Origin: Streptomyces sp. B93
Lineage (GTDB): Bacteria; Actinomycetota; Actinomycetes; Streptomycetales; Streptomycetaceae
DNA length: 64,000 nt
Reading direction: 5' to 3'
Assembly (NCBI RefSeq): GCF_018070565.1
Contig: NZ_JAGPXL010000030.1
Location: 1 to 64,000 of the forward strand
Part shown: piece after piece, positions 56,877-64,000 of the stretch
Numbering within the stretch: position 1 is the stretch's first letter
Layout of the letters: the number at the start of each line of letters is the position of its first letter
Position numbers and translations under genes: made by a program
The notes under the pieces: model-generated
What the model was told of the DNA's origin: nothing
Databases searched by the model: none
Seen by the model: only the letters and a program-made list of their open reading frames with translations

Positions 56877-59384
56877 GTGACGGGTACGGATGTGCGCATC
56901 GAAGCAGAGGACTCGGGACCCAGCGGCTACGCGGCGGCCCGGCTGCGCCTCCTCACCGAGGGGGCGCGGTCCGGGCCGCCGCGCCGTGCCGCCCTCTCCG
57001 GGCTCACCGACGACTGGCTGTCGGGCCTCTTCACCGCCGCCGCGGAGGGCCTGCGCGGCGTCTCCCTCGTCGCCGTCGGCGGCTACGGCCGTGGGGAACT
57101 GTCCCCACGCAGCGACCTCGACCTCCTCCTGCTGCACGACGGCGCCGACCCCAAGGCCGTCGCCGCCCTGGCCGACCGCCTCTGGTACCCCGTCTGGGAC
57201 CTCGGCCTCGCCCTCGACCACTCCGTACGCACCCCGGCCGAGGCACGCAGGACCGCCGGAGAGGATCTGAAAGTCCAACTCGGCCTCCTGGACGCCCGGC
57301 ACCTCGCCGGAGACCTCGGCCTCACCGCCGGACTGCGCACCGCCGTCCTCGCCGACTGGCGCAACCAGGCGCCGAAACGTCTCCCCGAACTCCAGGAACT
57401 CTGCGCCGAACGCGCCGAACGCCAGGGCGAGCTGCAGTACCTCCTCGAACCCGACCTCAAGGAAGCCCGCGGCGGACTGCGCGACGCCACCGCCCTGCGC
57501 GCCGTCGCCGCCTCCTGGCTCGCCGACGCCCCGCGCGAAGGACTCGACGACGCCCGCCGCCGCCTCCTCGACGTCCGCGACGCCCTCCACCTCACCACCG
57601 GACGCGCCACCGACCGCCTCGCCCTCCAGGAGCAGGACCAGGTCGCCGCCGAGCTGGGGCTGCTGGACGCCGACACCCTGCTGCGGCAGGTGTACGAGGC
57701 GGCACGCGTCATCTCGTACGCCAGTGACGTCACCTGGCGCGAAGTGGGGCGCGTGCTGCGGTCGCGCGCCGTGCGGCCCCGGCTGCGCAAGATGGCAAGG
57801 GAACGAAGCGACTTCCTCAGAAGGGCGGTGGTGGGCGACGGGAGGGCGCTCGGCGGCGGGAAGCCCGTCGCCGAACGGTCCCCGCTCGCCGAAGGCGTGG
57901 TCGAACAGGACGGCGAGGTGGTCCTCGCCCGCGCCGCACGCCCCGACCGCGACCCCGTGCTGCCGCTGCGCGCCGCGGCGGCCGCCGCACAGGCCGGACT
58001 CCCGCTCTCCCTGCACGCCGTACGCCGCCTCGCCACCACGGTGCGCCCGCTGCCCACGCCCTGGCCCGCCGAGGCCCGCGAGCAGCTCGTCACCCTGCTG
58101 GGCTCCGGACGGCCCACCGTCGAGGTCTGGGAGGCCCTGGAGGCCGAAGGGCTGATCACCCGGCTCCTCCCCGACTGGGAGCGGGTCCGCTGCCGGCCGC
58201 AGCGCAACGCCGTGCACATCTGGACCGTCGACCGGCACCTCATCGAGACCGCGGTGCGCGCCTCCGAGTTCACGCGCCGCGTCAGCCGCCCCGACCTGCT
58301 GCTGGTCGCCGCGCTGCTGCACGACATCGGCAAGGGCTGGCCCGGTGACCACTCCGTGGCCGGGGAGATCATCGTCAAGGACGTCGCCGCCCGCATCGGC
58401 TTCGACCGCGAGGACGTCACCGTGCTCGCCACGCTGGTCCGCCACCACCTGCTGCTCATCGACACCGCCACCCGGCGTGACCTGGAGGACCCCGCCACCG
58501 TGCGGTCCGTCGCCGACGCGGTCGGCAGCCAGTCCACCCTGGAGCTGCTGCACGCCCTCACCGAGGCCGACGCCCTCGCCACCGGCCCCGCCGCCTGGTC
58601 CTCCTGGCGCGGCTCCCTCGTCGCCGACCTCGTCAAACGGGTCGCCGCCGTGCTCGCCGGGGACGACCCCGACGAACCCGAGGCCGCCGCGCCCACGGCC
58701 GAGCAGGAACGGCTCGCCATCGAGGCCGTCGCCACCGGCGGTCCCGTGCTGGCGCTGCGGGCGCAGACCGAACCGCCGACGGAGGAGCAGCCGCCCGGCT
58801 CCGACGCCCCCGAGCCGCTCGGCGTCGAACTGCTGATCGCCGTACCCGACCAGCCGGAGGTGCTGCCCGCCGTGGCCGGTGTCCTCGCCATGCACCGGCT
58901 GACCGTCCGCACGGCCGAGCTGCGCGCCCTCGACCTGCCGGACGGCGTCGACGGCTCCGTCCTGCTGCTGGACTGGCGGGTCGCCGCCGAGTACGGCTCG
59001 CTGCCGCAGGCCGCCCGGCTCCGCGCCGACCTGGTGCGCGCCCTGGACGGCTCCCTGGACATCGCCGGACGCCTCGCGGAACGCGACGCCGCCTACCCAC
59101 GGCGCCGGGGCGTCGTCGCCCCGCCCGCGCGGGTCACCGTCCACCCGGCCGCCTCCCGGCTCGCCACGGTCATCGAGGTACGCGCCCAGGACGCCCCGGG
59201 CCTGCTGTTCCGCATCGGGCGCGCGCTGGAGGACGCGGGGGTGAGCGTGCGCAGCGCCCACGTCAGCACGCTGGGCGCGAACGCGGTGGACGCGTTCTAC
59301 GTGACCACCGGACAGGGGGCGCCCCTGCCGGGGGACGAGGCGGCCACGGTGGCGCGGAAGCTGGAGGAAACTTTGCGCGGCTGA
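56877..59384 (+). CDS. glnD: PII nucleotidyltransferase GlnD
   Basis: This 835-residue bifunctional sensor in actinomycetes adenylylates and de-adenylylates GlnK. The nucleotidyltransferase motif is VAVGGYGRGELSPRSDLDLLLL (GG-x-GR-x-E-SD-DLL). The linker LQYLLEPDLKEARGGLRDATALR is followed by an HD domain, LLLVAALLHDIGKGWPGDHS, and two ACT domains near 670-770 and 775-835 (TVIEVRAQDAPGLLFRIGRALEDAGVSVRSAHVSTLG). The GTG has AGGAG 8 bases upstream. It completes the nitrogen operon. Confidence 0.96.
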   Translation: MTGTDVRIEAEDSGPSGYAAARLRLLTEGARSGPPRRAALSGLTDDWLSGLFTAAAEGLRGVSLVAVGGYGRGELSPRSDLDLLLLHDGADPKAVAALADRLWYPVWDLGLALDHSVRTPAEARRTAGEDLKVQLGLLDARHLAGDLGLTAGLRTAVLADWRNQAPKRLPELQELCAERAERQGELQYLLEPDLKEARGGLRDATALRAVAASWLADAPREGLDDARRRLLDVRDALHLTTGRATDRLALQEQDQVAAELGLLDADTLLRQVYEAARVISYASDVTWREVGRVLRSRAVRPRLRKMARERSDFLRRAVVGDGRALGGGKPVAERSPLAEGVVEQDGEVVLARAARPDRDPVLPLRAAAAAAQAGLPLSLHAVRRLATTVRPLPTPWPAEAREQLVTLLGSGRPTVEVWEALEAEGLITRLLPDWERVRCRPQRNAVHIWTVDRHLIETAVRASEFTRRVSRPDLLLVAALLHDIGKGWPGDHSVAGEIIVKDVAARIGFDREDVTVLATLVRHHLLLIDTATRRDLEDPATVRSVADAVGSQSTLELLHALTEADALATGPAAWSSWRGSLVADLVKRVAAVLAGDDPDEPEAAAPTAEQERLAIEAVATGGPVLALRAQTEPPTEEQPPGSDAPEPLGVELLIAVPDQPEVLPAVAGVLAMHRLTVRTAELRALDLPDGVDGSVLLLDWRVAAEYGSLPQAARLRADLVRALDGSLDIAGRLAERDAAYPRRRGVVAPPARVTVHPAASRLATVIEVRAQDAPGLLFRIGRALEDAGVSVRSAHVSTLGANAVDAFYVTTGQGAPLPGDEAATVARKLEETLRG

Positions 59385-59463
59385 GCGGATCCGGCGACTT
59401 GTGCCGCCGGGATACCCTGGAAGACGCTCAGACCGCCCCCGACTCCCGAGGACCGACGCCGCC

Positions 59464-61014
59464 GTGTTCGATACTCTCTCCGACCGCCTTTCAGCCACCT
59501 TCAAGAACCTGCGCGGTAAGGGGCGTCTGAGCGAGGCGGACATCGACGCCACCGCGCGCGAGATCCGCATCGCCCTCCTCGAGGCGGACGTGGCCCTGCC
59601 CGTCGTCCGGACGTTCATCAAGAACGTCAAGGAGCGGGCCCTCGGCGCCGAGGTGTCCCGGGCGCTGAACCCGGCCCAGCAGGTCCTCAAGATCGTCAAC
59701 GACGAGCTGGTCACCATCCTCGGAGGTGAGACCCGGCGCCTGCGGTTCGCCAAGAACCCGCCGACCGTGATCATGCTCGCCGGTCTCCAGGGTGCCGGTA
59801 AGACCACGCTGGCGGGCAAGCTCGGCAAGTGGCTCAAGGACCAGGGGCACTCGCCGGTGCTGGTCGCCGCCGACCTCCAGCGGCCGAACGCCGTGAACCA
59901 GCTCAGCGTCGTCGCCGAGCGCGCCGGGGTGGCCGTCTACGCGCCCGAGCCGGGCAACGGCGTCGGTGACCCGGTCAAGGTCGCCAAGGACTCCATCGAG
60001 CACGCGCGGACCCGCGTCCACGACATCGTCATCGTCGACACCGCCGGCCGTCTCGGCATCGACCAGGAGATGATGCAGCAGGCCGCGGACATCAGGGACG
60101 CCGTCAGCCCCGACGAGATCCTGTTCGTCGTCGACGCCATGATCGGTCAGGACGCGGTCAATACGGCCGAGGCGTTCCGCGACGGCGTCGGCTTCGACGG
60201 CGTGGTGCTCTCCAAGCTCGACGGTGACGCCCGTGGTGGTGCCGCGCTGTCGATCCGGCAGATCACCGGCAAGCCGATCATGTTCGCGTCCAACGGCGAG
60301 AAGCTCGACGACTTCGACGCCTTCCACCCGGACCGGATGGCCTCCCGCATCCTCGACATGGGTGACCTGCTCACCCTGATCGAGCAGGCGGAGAAGACGT
60401 TCAGCCAGGAAGAGGCCGAGAAGATGGCCTCCAAGCTGGCGTCCAAGAAGGGCCAGGACTTCACCCTGGACGACTTCCTGGCCCAGATGGAGCAGGTCAG
60501 GAAGATGGGGTCCATCTCCAAGCTCCTCGGGATGCTGCCCGGCATGGGGCAGATCAAGGACCAGATCAACAACCTCGACGAGCGGGACGTCGACCGGACC
60601 GCCGCGATCATCAAGTCGATGACTCCGGGCGAGCGCCAGGACCCGACGATCATCAACGGCTCGCGCCGTGCCCGTATCGCCAAGGGTTCCGGTGTCGAGG
60701 TCAGCGCGGTCAAGGGCCTGGTCGAGCGGTTCTTCGAGGCCCGCAAGATGATGTCCCGGATGGCCCAGGGCGGCGGCATGCCGGGTATGCCCGGGATGCC
60801 GGGCATGGGCGGCGGCCCGGGCCGTACCAAGAAGCAGCCGAAGAAGGCCAAGGGCAAGCAGCGCTCCGGCAACCCGATGAAGCGCAAGCAGCAGGAGCAG
60901 GAGGAGGCCGCCCGGCGCGCGGCCGCCGCCCAGGGCAACGCCTTCGGCGTCCCGGGCCAGCAGGCCGGTCAGGACTTCGAGCTGCCGGACGAGTTCAAGA
61001 AGTTCATGGGCTGA
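59464..61014 (+). CDS. ffh: signal recognition particle protein Ffh
   Basis: This 516-residue SRP54 GTPase has an NG domain with MLAGLQGAGKTTLAGKLGKWL, VAADLQRPNAVNQL, VDTAGRLGIDQEMMQQ, SKLDGDARGGAALS and GEKLDDFDAFHPDRMASRILDMGDLL. The methionine-rich M domain (SISKLLGMLPGMGQIKDQ, TIINGSRRARIAKGSG) ends in a GMPGMPGMPGMGGG loop and a basic tail. The GTG start is preceded by GAGGA at 10 bases. No 4.5S RNA gene is seen nearby. A bidirectional hairpin follows. Confidence 0.97.
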   Translation: MFDTLSDRLSATFKNLRGKGRLSEADIDATAREIRIALLEADVALPVVRTFIKNVKERALGAEVSRALNPAQQVLKIVNDELVTILGGETRRLRFAKNPPTVIMLAGLQGAGKTTLAGKLGKWLKDQGHSPVLVAADLQRPNAVNQLSVVAERAGVAVYAPEPGNGVGDPVKVAKDSIEHARTRVHDIVIVDTAGRLGIDQEMMQQAADIRDAVSPDEILFVVDAMIGQDAVNTAEAFRDGVGFDGVVLSKLDGDARGGAALSIRQITGKPIMFASNGEKLDDFDAFHPDRMASRILDMGDLLTLIEQAEKTFSQEEAEKMASKLASKKGQDFTLDDFLAQMEQVRKMGSISKLLGMLPGMGQIKDQINNLDERDVDRTAAIIKSMTPGERQDPTIINGSRRARIAKGSGVEVSAVKGLVERFFEARKMMSRMAQGGGMPGMPGMPGMGGGPGRTKKQPKKAKGKQRSGNPMKRKQQEQEEAARRAAAAQGNAFGVPGQQAGQDFELPDEFKKFMG

Positions 61015-61038
61015 CGCGGCGACCCGGATCCACGTGGT

Positions 61039-61072
61039 GCTACGGCGTCGGGGTGGCCCCCGGCGCCGTAGC
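61039..61072. terminator. ffh / methyltransferase bidirectional terminator
   Basis: GCTACGGCGTCGGGG pairs with CCCCGGCGCCGTAGC (14 Watson-Crick pairs and one G-U) around TGGC. It lies 25 bases after ffh and 15 bases past the convergent methyltransferase stop. Confidence 0.85.
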
Positions 61073-61087
61073 GCGTTCGGGCGTGTC

Positions 61088-61987
61088 CTAGCGCACCCGG
61101 GCGATCAGGTAGCGGAACACGTTCGGCATCCACACCGTCCCGTCCCGCCGCTGGTGCGGGTGGAGGGCCTCGGTGAGTTCCTTGTCGACCTGCTCCCGGT
61201 CGGTCGCGGTGATCGCCGCGTCGAACAGACCGGTCGACAGCAGACCCCGTACCGCGCTGTCGACGTCGGCGTAGCCGAAGGGGCAGGCCACCCGGCCGGA
61301 GCCGTCCGGGGCCAGTCCGGCCCGCTGGGCGACCTCCTCCAGGTCGTCCCGCAGCGCGGGGCGCCAGCTGCCCGCGCCGCGCGTCGGGTCCGCCAGCTTG
61401 GCGGCCACCCGCAGCACCGCGGCGGTCGCGCACCGCTCGGGCGGGCCCCACCCCGCGAGCACCACCGCCGCGCCCCGCTCGGCGAGCGGCACGGCGTCGG
61501 CGAGCAGCTCACCGAGCCCCTCCGAGTCGCCCGCGAGACAGCCGATCGGCTCGAAGGCGGTGACGAGGTCGTACGCCGGCCGGGACGGGTCGGCCGGGTC
61601 CGTCCCGTCGGCCGCGGCCCGCGGTGGCCCGTCGACGAGCCGGACGCGTGCCGCACGCGCGCGTGCGCCCCTGGTCCCGGGTGCCGTGGGTGGTGCCGGG
61701 GGTGTCAGCCGCTCGCGGGCGAGGGCGAGTCTTTCGGGGGAGGAGGGTTCGACGCCGGTGACCGCGGCGCCGCGGGATGCGGCCATCAGCAGGGCGAGTC
61801 CGCTGCCGCAGCCCAGTCCCAGCAGCCGGGTGCCCGGGGCCACCTCCAGTCGCTCGTAGACGGCCTCGTAGAGCGGGACCAGCATCCGCTCCTGGATCTC
61901 CGACCAGTCACGCGCGCGTGCACTCAGGTCCACGGGGGACGTCGGTCCCGCGTGATGCAGGTGCTGACGCACGAGCGTAGGTGTCAT
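61088..61987 (-). CDS. class I SAM-dependent methyltransferase
   Basis: This 299-residue Rossmann-fold methyltransferase has motif I as VAPGTRLLGLGCGSGLALLMAASRGAAVTGVEPSS, followed by an Ala/Pro/Arg-rich insertion (about 25 residues), then AYDLVTAFEPIGCLAGDSEGLGELLADAVPLAERGAAVVLAGWG, and a C-terminal domain ending LFDAAITATDREQVDKELTEALHPHQRRDGTVWMPNVFRYLIARVR. Substrate is unknown; cofactor use is inferred from motif I. The ATG has GGGGCG 7 bases upstream. Two CACGCGCGCGTG palindromes lie in its coding sequence. It is convergent with ffh and divergent from proS. Confidence 0.85.
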   Translation of the reverse strand: MTPTLVRQHLHHAGPTSPVDLSARARDWSEIQERMLVPLYEAVYERLEVAPGTRLLGLGCGSGLALLMAASRGAAVTGVEPSSPERLALARERLTPPAPPTAPGTRGARARAARVRLVDGPPRAAADGTDPADPSRPAYDLVTAFEPIGCLAGDSEGLGELLADAVPLAERGAAVVLAGWGPPERCATAAVLRVAAKLADPTRGAGSWRPALRDDLEEVAQRAGLAPDGSGRVACPFGYADVDSAVRGLLSTGLFDAAITATDREQVDKELTEALHPHQRRDGTVWMPNVFRYLIARVR

Positions 61988-62149
61988 CGATAGCGCCCCA
62001 ATCCGCCGTGTGCTGCCGTTGTGCCCGTTTGCCTGGCCCCCGTGACGTGCGCTCGCAACTCCCCCCGTATGCCAGGAAACTCCGGCCTCGCGGTGGCGTC
62101 CAGTGCTGAAGGGGCCCGGGTTGGCGGTTCCACGCCGGTGTGGCGAGAT

Positions 62150-62180
62150 TTCACATTCCGGCAATCTGGGCCCGTACCAT
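62150..62180 (+). promoter_or_regulatory. possible leaderless proS promoter
   Basis: TTCACA and TACCAT are separated by 19 bases. The -10-like hexamer ends 6 bases before the ATG and no ribosome site is seen. Confidence 0.4.
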
Positions 62181-62186
62181 CGCGCC

Positions 62187-63602
62187 ATGGCCAAGGCACC
62201 CGTCGTCACCCCGCGGGCGGACGACTTCCCGCGCTGGTACCAGGACCTGATCAACAAGGCGGAGCTGGCCGACAACGGTCCAGTGCGCGGCACCATGGTC
62301 ATCCGGCCGTACGGGTACGCCCTGTGGGAGCGGACGCAGCAGGAGATGGACGCCCGGATCAAGGCCGCGGGCGCCTCCAACGCCTACTTCCCGCTGTTCA
62401 TCCCGCAGTCCTATCTGACGCGGGAGGCGGAGCACGTCGAGGGGTTCGCGCCCGAGCTGGCGGTCGTCACGCGCGGCGGCGGCAAGGAGCTGGAGGAGCC
62501 GGTCGTGGTGCGGCCCACCTCCGAGACGGTCGTCAACGCCTCCTTCGCCAAGTGGGTGCAGAGCTACCGGGATCTGCCGCTGCTGATCAACCAGTGGGCG
62601 AACGTGGTGCGCTGGGAGATGCGCCCGCGCGTGTTCCTGCGGACGACGGAGTTCCTGTGGCAGGAGGGCCACACCGCGCACGCCACCTACGAGGAGGCGC
62701 GGGAGTACGCCGCGCGCATCCACCGGGAGGTGTACGCGGACTTCATGGTGAACGTGCTCGGGATCGACGTGGTGCTGGGCCGGAAGACCGCGAGCGAGCG
62801 GTTCGCGGGGGCCGTCAACACCCTCACCCTGGAAGGGATGATGGGCGACGGCAAGGCCCTCCAGATGGGCACCAGCCATGAGCTGGGGCAGAACTTCGCC
62901 AAGGCGTTCGGCACCCGGTACCTGTCGGGGGACGGCCGTGAGGAGTACGTCTGGCAGACGTCCTGGGGGTCCTCCACGCGCATGGTGGGTGGCCTGATCA
63001 TGGCGCACGGCGATGACAGCGGGTTGCGGGTGCCGCCCCGGCTGGCGCCCGTGCAGGTCGTCGTCCTCGCGATCAAGGGGGACGAGGCGGTTCTGGCCAA
63101 GGTCCGCGAGGTGGGTGACCGGCTCGCCGAGGCGGGGCTGCGCGTGCGGGTGGACGACCGTACCGACACGCCCTTCGGACGGCGGGCCGTCGACTGGGAG
63201 CTGAAGGGCGTGCCCGCGCGGGTCGAGATCGGGCCCCGTGACCTGGAGGGCGGCACCGCGATGCTGGCCCGGCGCGTTCCCGGCGGCAAGGAGCCGGTGG
63301 CCGTCGACGCGCTCGCGGCTCTGCTGCCCGGGGTGCTGGAGGAGGACCAGGCGCTGCTGCTGCGGCAGTCCCGTGAGTTGCGGGAGGCGCGGACGGCCGA
63401 GGTGTCCTCGGTCGGTGAGGCCGTGGAGGCCGCCGTCGCCGGTGGCTGGGCGCGCCTGCCGTGGGCGGTGCTCGGCGAGGAGGGCGAGGTCAGACTGGCG
63501 GAGCACGGTGTCACCGTGCGCTGCCTGGTCGCCGAGGACGGGTCGGTGCCGGACGCCGATGACGCGCCCGGTAACGTCGCGGTTGTCGCACGCGCTTATT
63601 GA
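62187..63602 (+). CDS. proS: prolyl-tRNA synthetase, archaeal/eukaryal type
   Basis: This 471-residue class II ProRS starts directly with the catalytic domain and lacks the bacterial-type editing insertion. Motif 1 region: GPVRGTMVIRPYGYALWERTQQEMDARIK. Motif 2: NVVRWEMRPRVFLRTTEFLWQEGHTAHAT. Motif 3: GGLIMAHGDDSGLRVPPRLAPVQVVV. Then come the anticodon-binding domain and a short C-terminal domain. TSETVVNASFAKWVQSYRDLPLLINQWAN is typical of ProS type 3. Bacterial-type ProRS of about 565 residues also occurs in some Streptomyces; whether this genome has both cannot be seen here. Confidence 0.94.
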   Translation: MAKAPVVTPRADDFPRWYQDLINKAELADNGPVRGTMVIRPYGYALWERTQQEMDARIKAAGASNAYFPLFIPQSYLTREAEHVEGFAPELAVVTRGGGKELEEPVVVRPTSETVVNASFAKWVQSYRDLPLLINQWANVVRWEMRPRVFLRTTEFLWQEGHTAHATYEEAREYAARIHREVYADFMVNVLGIDVVLGRKTASERFAGAVNTLTLEGMMGDGKALQMGTSHELGQNFAKAFGTRYLSGDGREEYVWQTSWGSSTRMVGGLIMAHGDDSGLRVPPRLAPVQVVVLAIKGDEAVLAKVREVGDRLAEAGLRVRVDDRTDTPFGRRAVDWELKGVPARVEIGPRDLEGGTAMLARRVPGGKEPVAVDALAALLPGVLEEDQALLLRQSRELREARTAEVSSVGEAVEAAVAGGWARLPWAVLGEEGEVRLAEHGVTVRCLVAEDGSVPDADDAPGNVAVVARAY

Positions 63603-63861
63603 GGTACCCAGGTGCCGACGAGCGCGGCCGAAACGCCTCTTGCGCACGCGTGCGCGCCGCGCCCTCCGGCGCGTGTACGTCGTATACGCGCCGGGTCGTA
63701 CGTCAGCGTACGTACCACCTTGCGGCGAGCTGTGCGGCTTCTCCGCAGATCAGCGCACCCGCCCTCGTCGGCACGCATCAGCGGCAACTGACGGGTACGT
63801 GCAAATTATTTGGGATGCCCCGGAATAGGAACACAGCGTGCCCCCGGCTCGTTCTCATTAC
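63603..63861. other. intergenic region with several inverted repeats
   Basis: These 259 bases follow proS. They hold GCGCACGCGTGCGC (63642-63655), an imperfect 12-base hairpin at 63668-63692 built on GGCGCGTGTACG, and a third CGTACG-rich hairpin at 63694-63716. The A+T-rich TGCAAATTATTTGGG near 63798-63812 may belong to the next promoter. No gene is supported. Confidence 0.5.
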
Positions 63862-64000
63862 GTGAGCACGACACCACCTGTTCTCGCCGCAGAGCTGGCG
63901 CAGGCGTGGGCCGACATTCAGCGGTACCACCCCGAGCTGCCGGATCTTGCCGCGCCCGAGTCACTGATCGGAGAGTCCTCGTCCGCCTGCGGGCACGAAC
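63862..64000 (+). CDS. start of a conserved hypothetical protein (truncated by window)
   Basis: A GTG opens a frame that runs past the window edge: VSTTPPVLAAELAQAWADIQ, then RYHPELPDLAAPESLIGES and SSACGHE. Codon bias is normal for Streptomyces. The opening resembles Streptomyces proteins that I recall continuing with a SprT-like HExxH zinc-metalloprotease motif, but the region that would show this is outside the window. The ribosome site is weak. Confidence 0.6.
   Translation, partial: MSTTPPVLAAELAQAWADIQRYHPELPDLAAPESLIGESSSACGHE

Overview
This is a contiguous, gene-dense piece of a Streptomyces chromosome. The evidence is the very high G+C content with strong third-position G/C bias, GTG and TTG starts, and actinobacterial signature genes: two cvn conservons, nsdA, ndgR, hupS with its histone-like tail, and an amtB-glnK-glnD operon. 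From memory, the gene order closely follows the S. coelicolor SCO5535 to about SCO5588 stretch. No transposase, phage gene, CRISPR array or secondary-metabolite cluster was seen.

Layout. 0-0.6 kb: end of an acyl-CoA carboxylase beta subunit gene and the small epsilon subunit (accB-accE). 0.67-11.2 kb, minus strand: two tandem conservons (cvnA2B2C2D2 and cvnA1B1C1D1), each encoding a sensor-kinase-like protein, a roadblock protein, a DUF742 protein and a small GTPase. 11.2-12.1 kb: a long intergenic region and a 62-codon ORF with its own terminator. 12.1-15.8 kb: FAH-family hydrolase, gltX, HAD hydrolase, then five tRNA genes (Gln-Glu-Glu-Gln-Glu) and a terminator. 15.9-20.1 kb: ndgR divergent from leuCD, a small ORF, and hupS. 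20.2-27.0 kb: fbiD, plsC-like, gpsA, ddl, a DUF3515 lipoprotein, an Lrp-type RAM protein, thiL-thiD. 27.1-34.0 kb: rpmB, a DAK/FakA-like gene, then a minus-strand htpG-TPR pair. 34.2-41.6 kb: recG, rsmD, coaD, a SepIVA/DivIVA-like gene, DUF177-rpmF-rnc, mutM. 41.6-44.3 kb: HxlR regulator, CAP-domain protein, acylphosphatase, a small coiled-coil protein. 44.5-64 kb: smc, glcP, an LLM oxidoreductase, ftsY, a primase/polymerase-like protein, nsdA, amtB-glnK-glnD, ffh, a methyltransferase, an archaeal/eukaryal-type proS, and the start of a further gene.

Functional themes. Translation and secretion: gltX with its tRNAs, ribosomal proteins L28 and L32, RNase III, FtsY, Ffh, ProRS. Nitrogen control: a GlnR-like site ahead of amtB-glnK-glnD. 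Leucine biosynthesis: ndgR/leuCD. Membrane and wall precursors: plsC, gpsA, ddl. Development: cvn1/2, nsdA, hupS, smc, rnc (absB).

The least ordinary features are: (i) a copy of an intergenic repeat read in frame inside the Smc hinge; (ii) an Hsp90-TPR two-gene operon between fakA-like and recG, apparently accessory; (iii) the 62-codon peptide gene with a duplicated TANPRRT motif; (iv) a 12-bp palindrome, CACGCGCGCGTG, seen at least six times; (v) two strong orphan operator-like palindromes; and (vi) several genes that look leaderless. Nothing here amounts to a large novel gene system.
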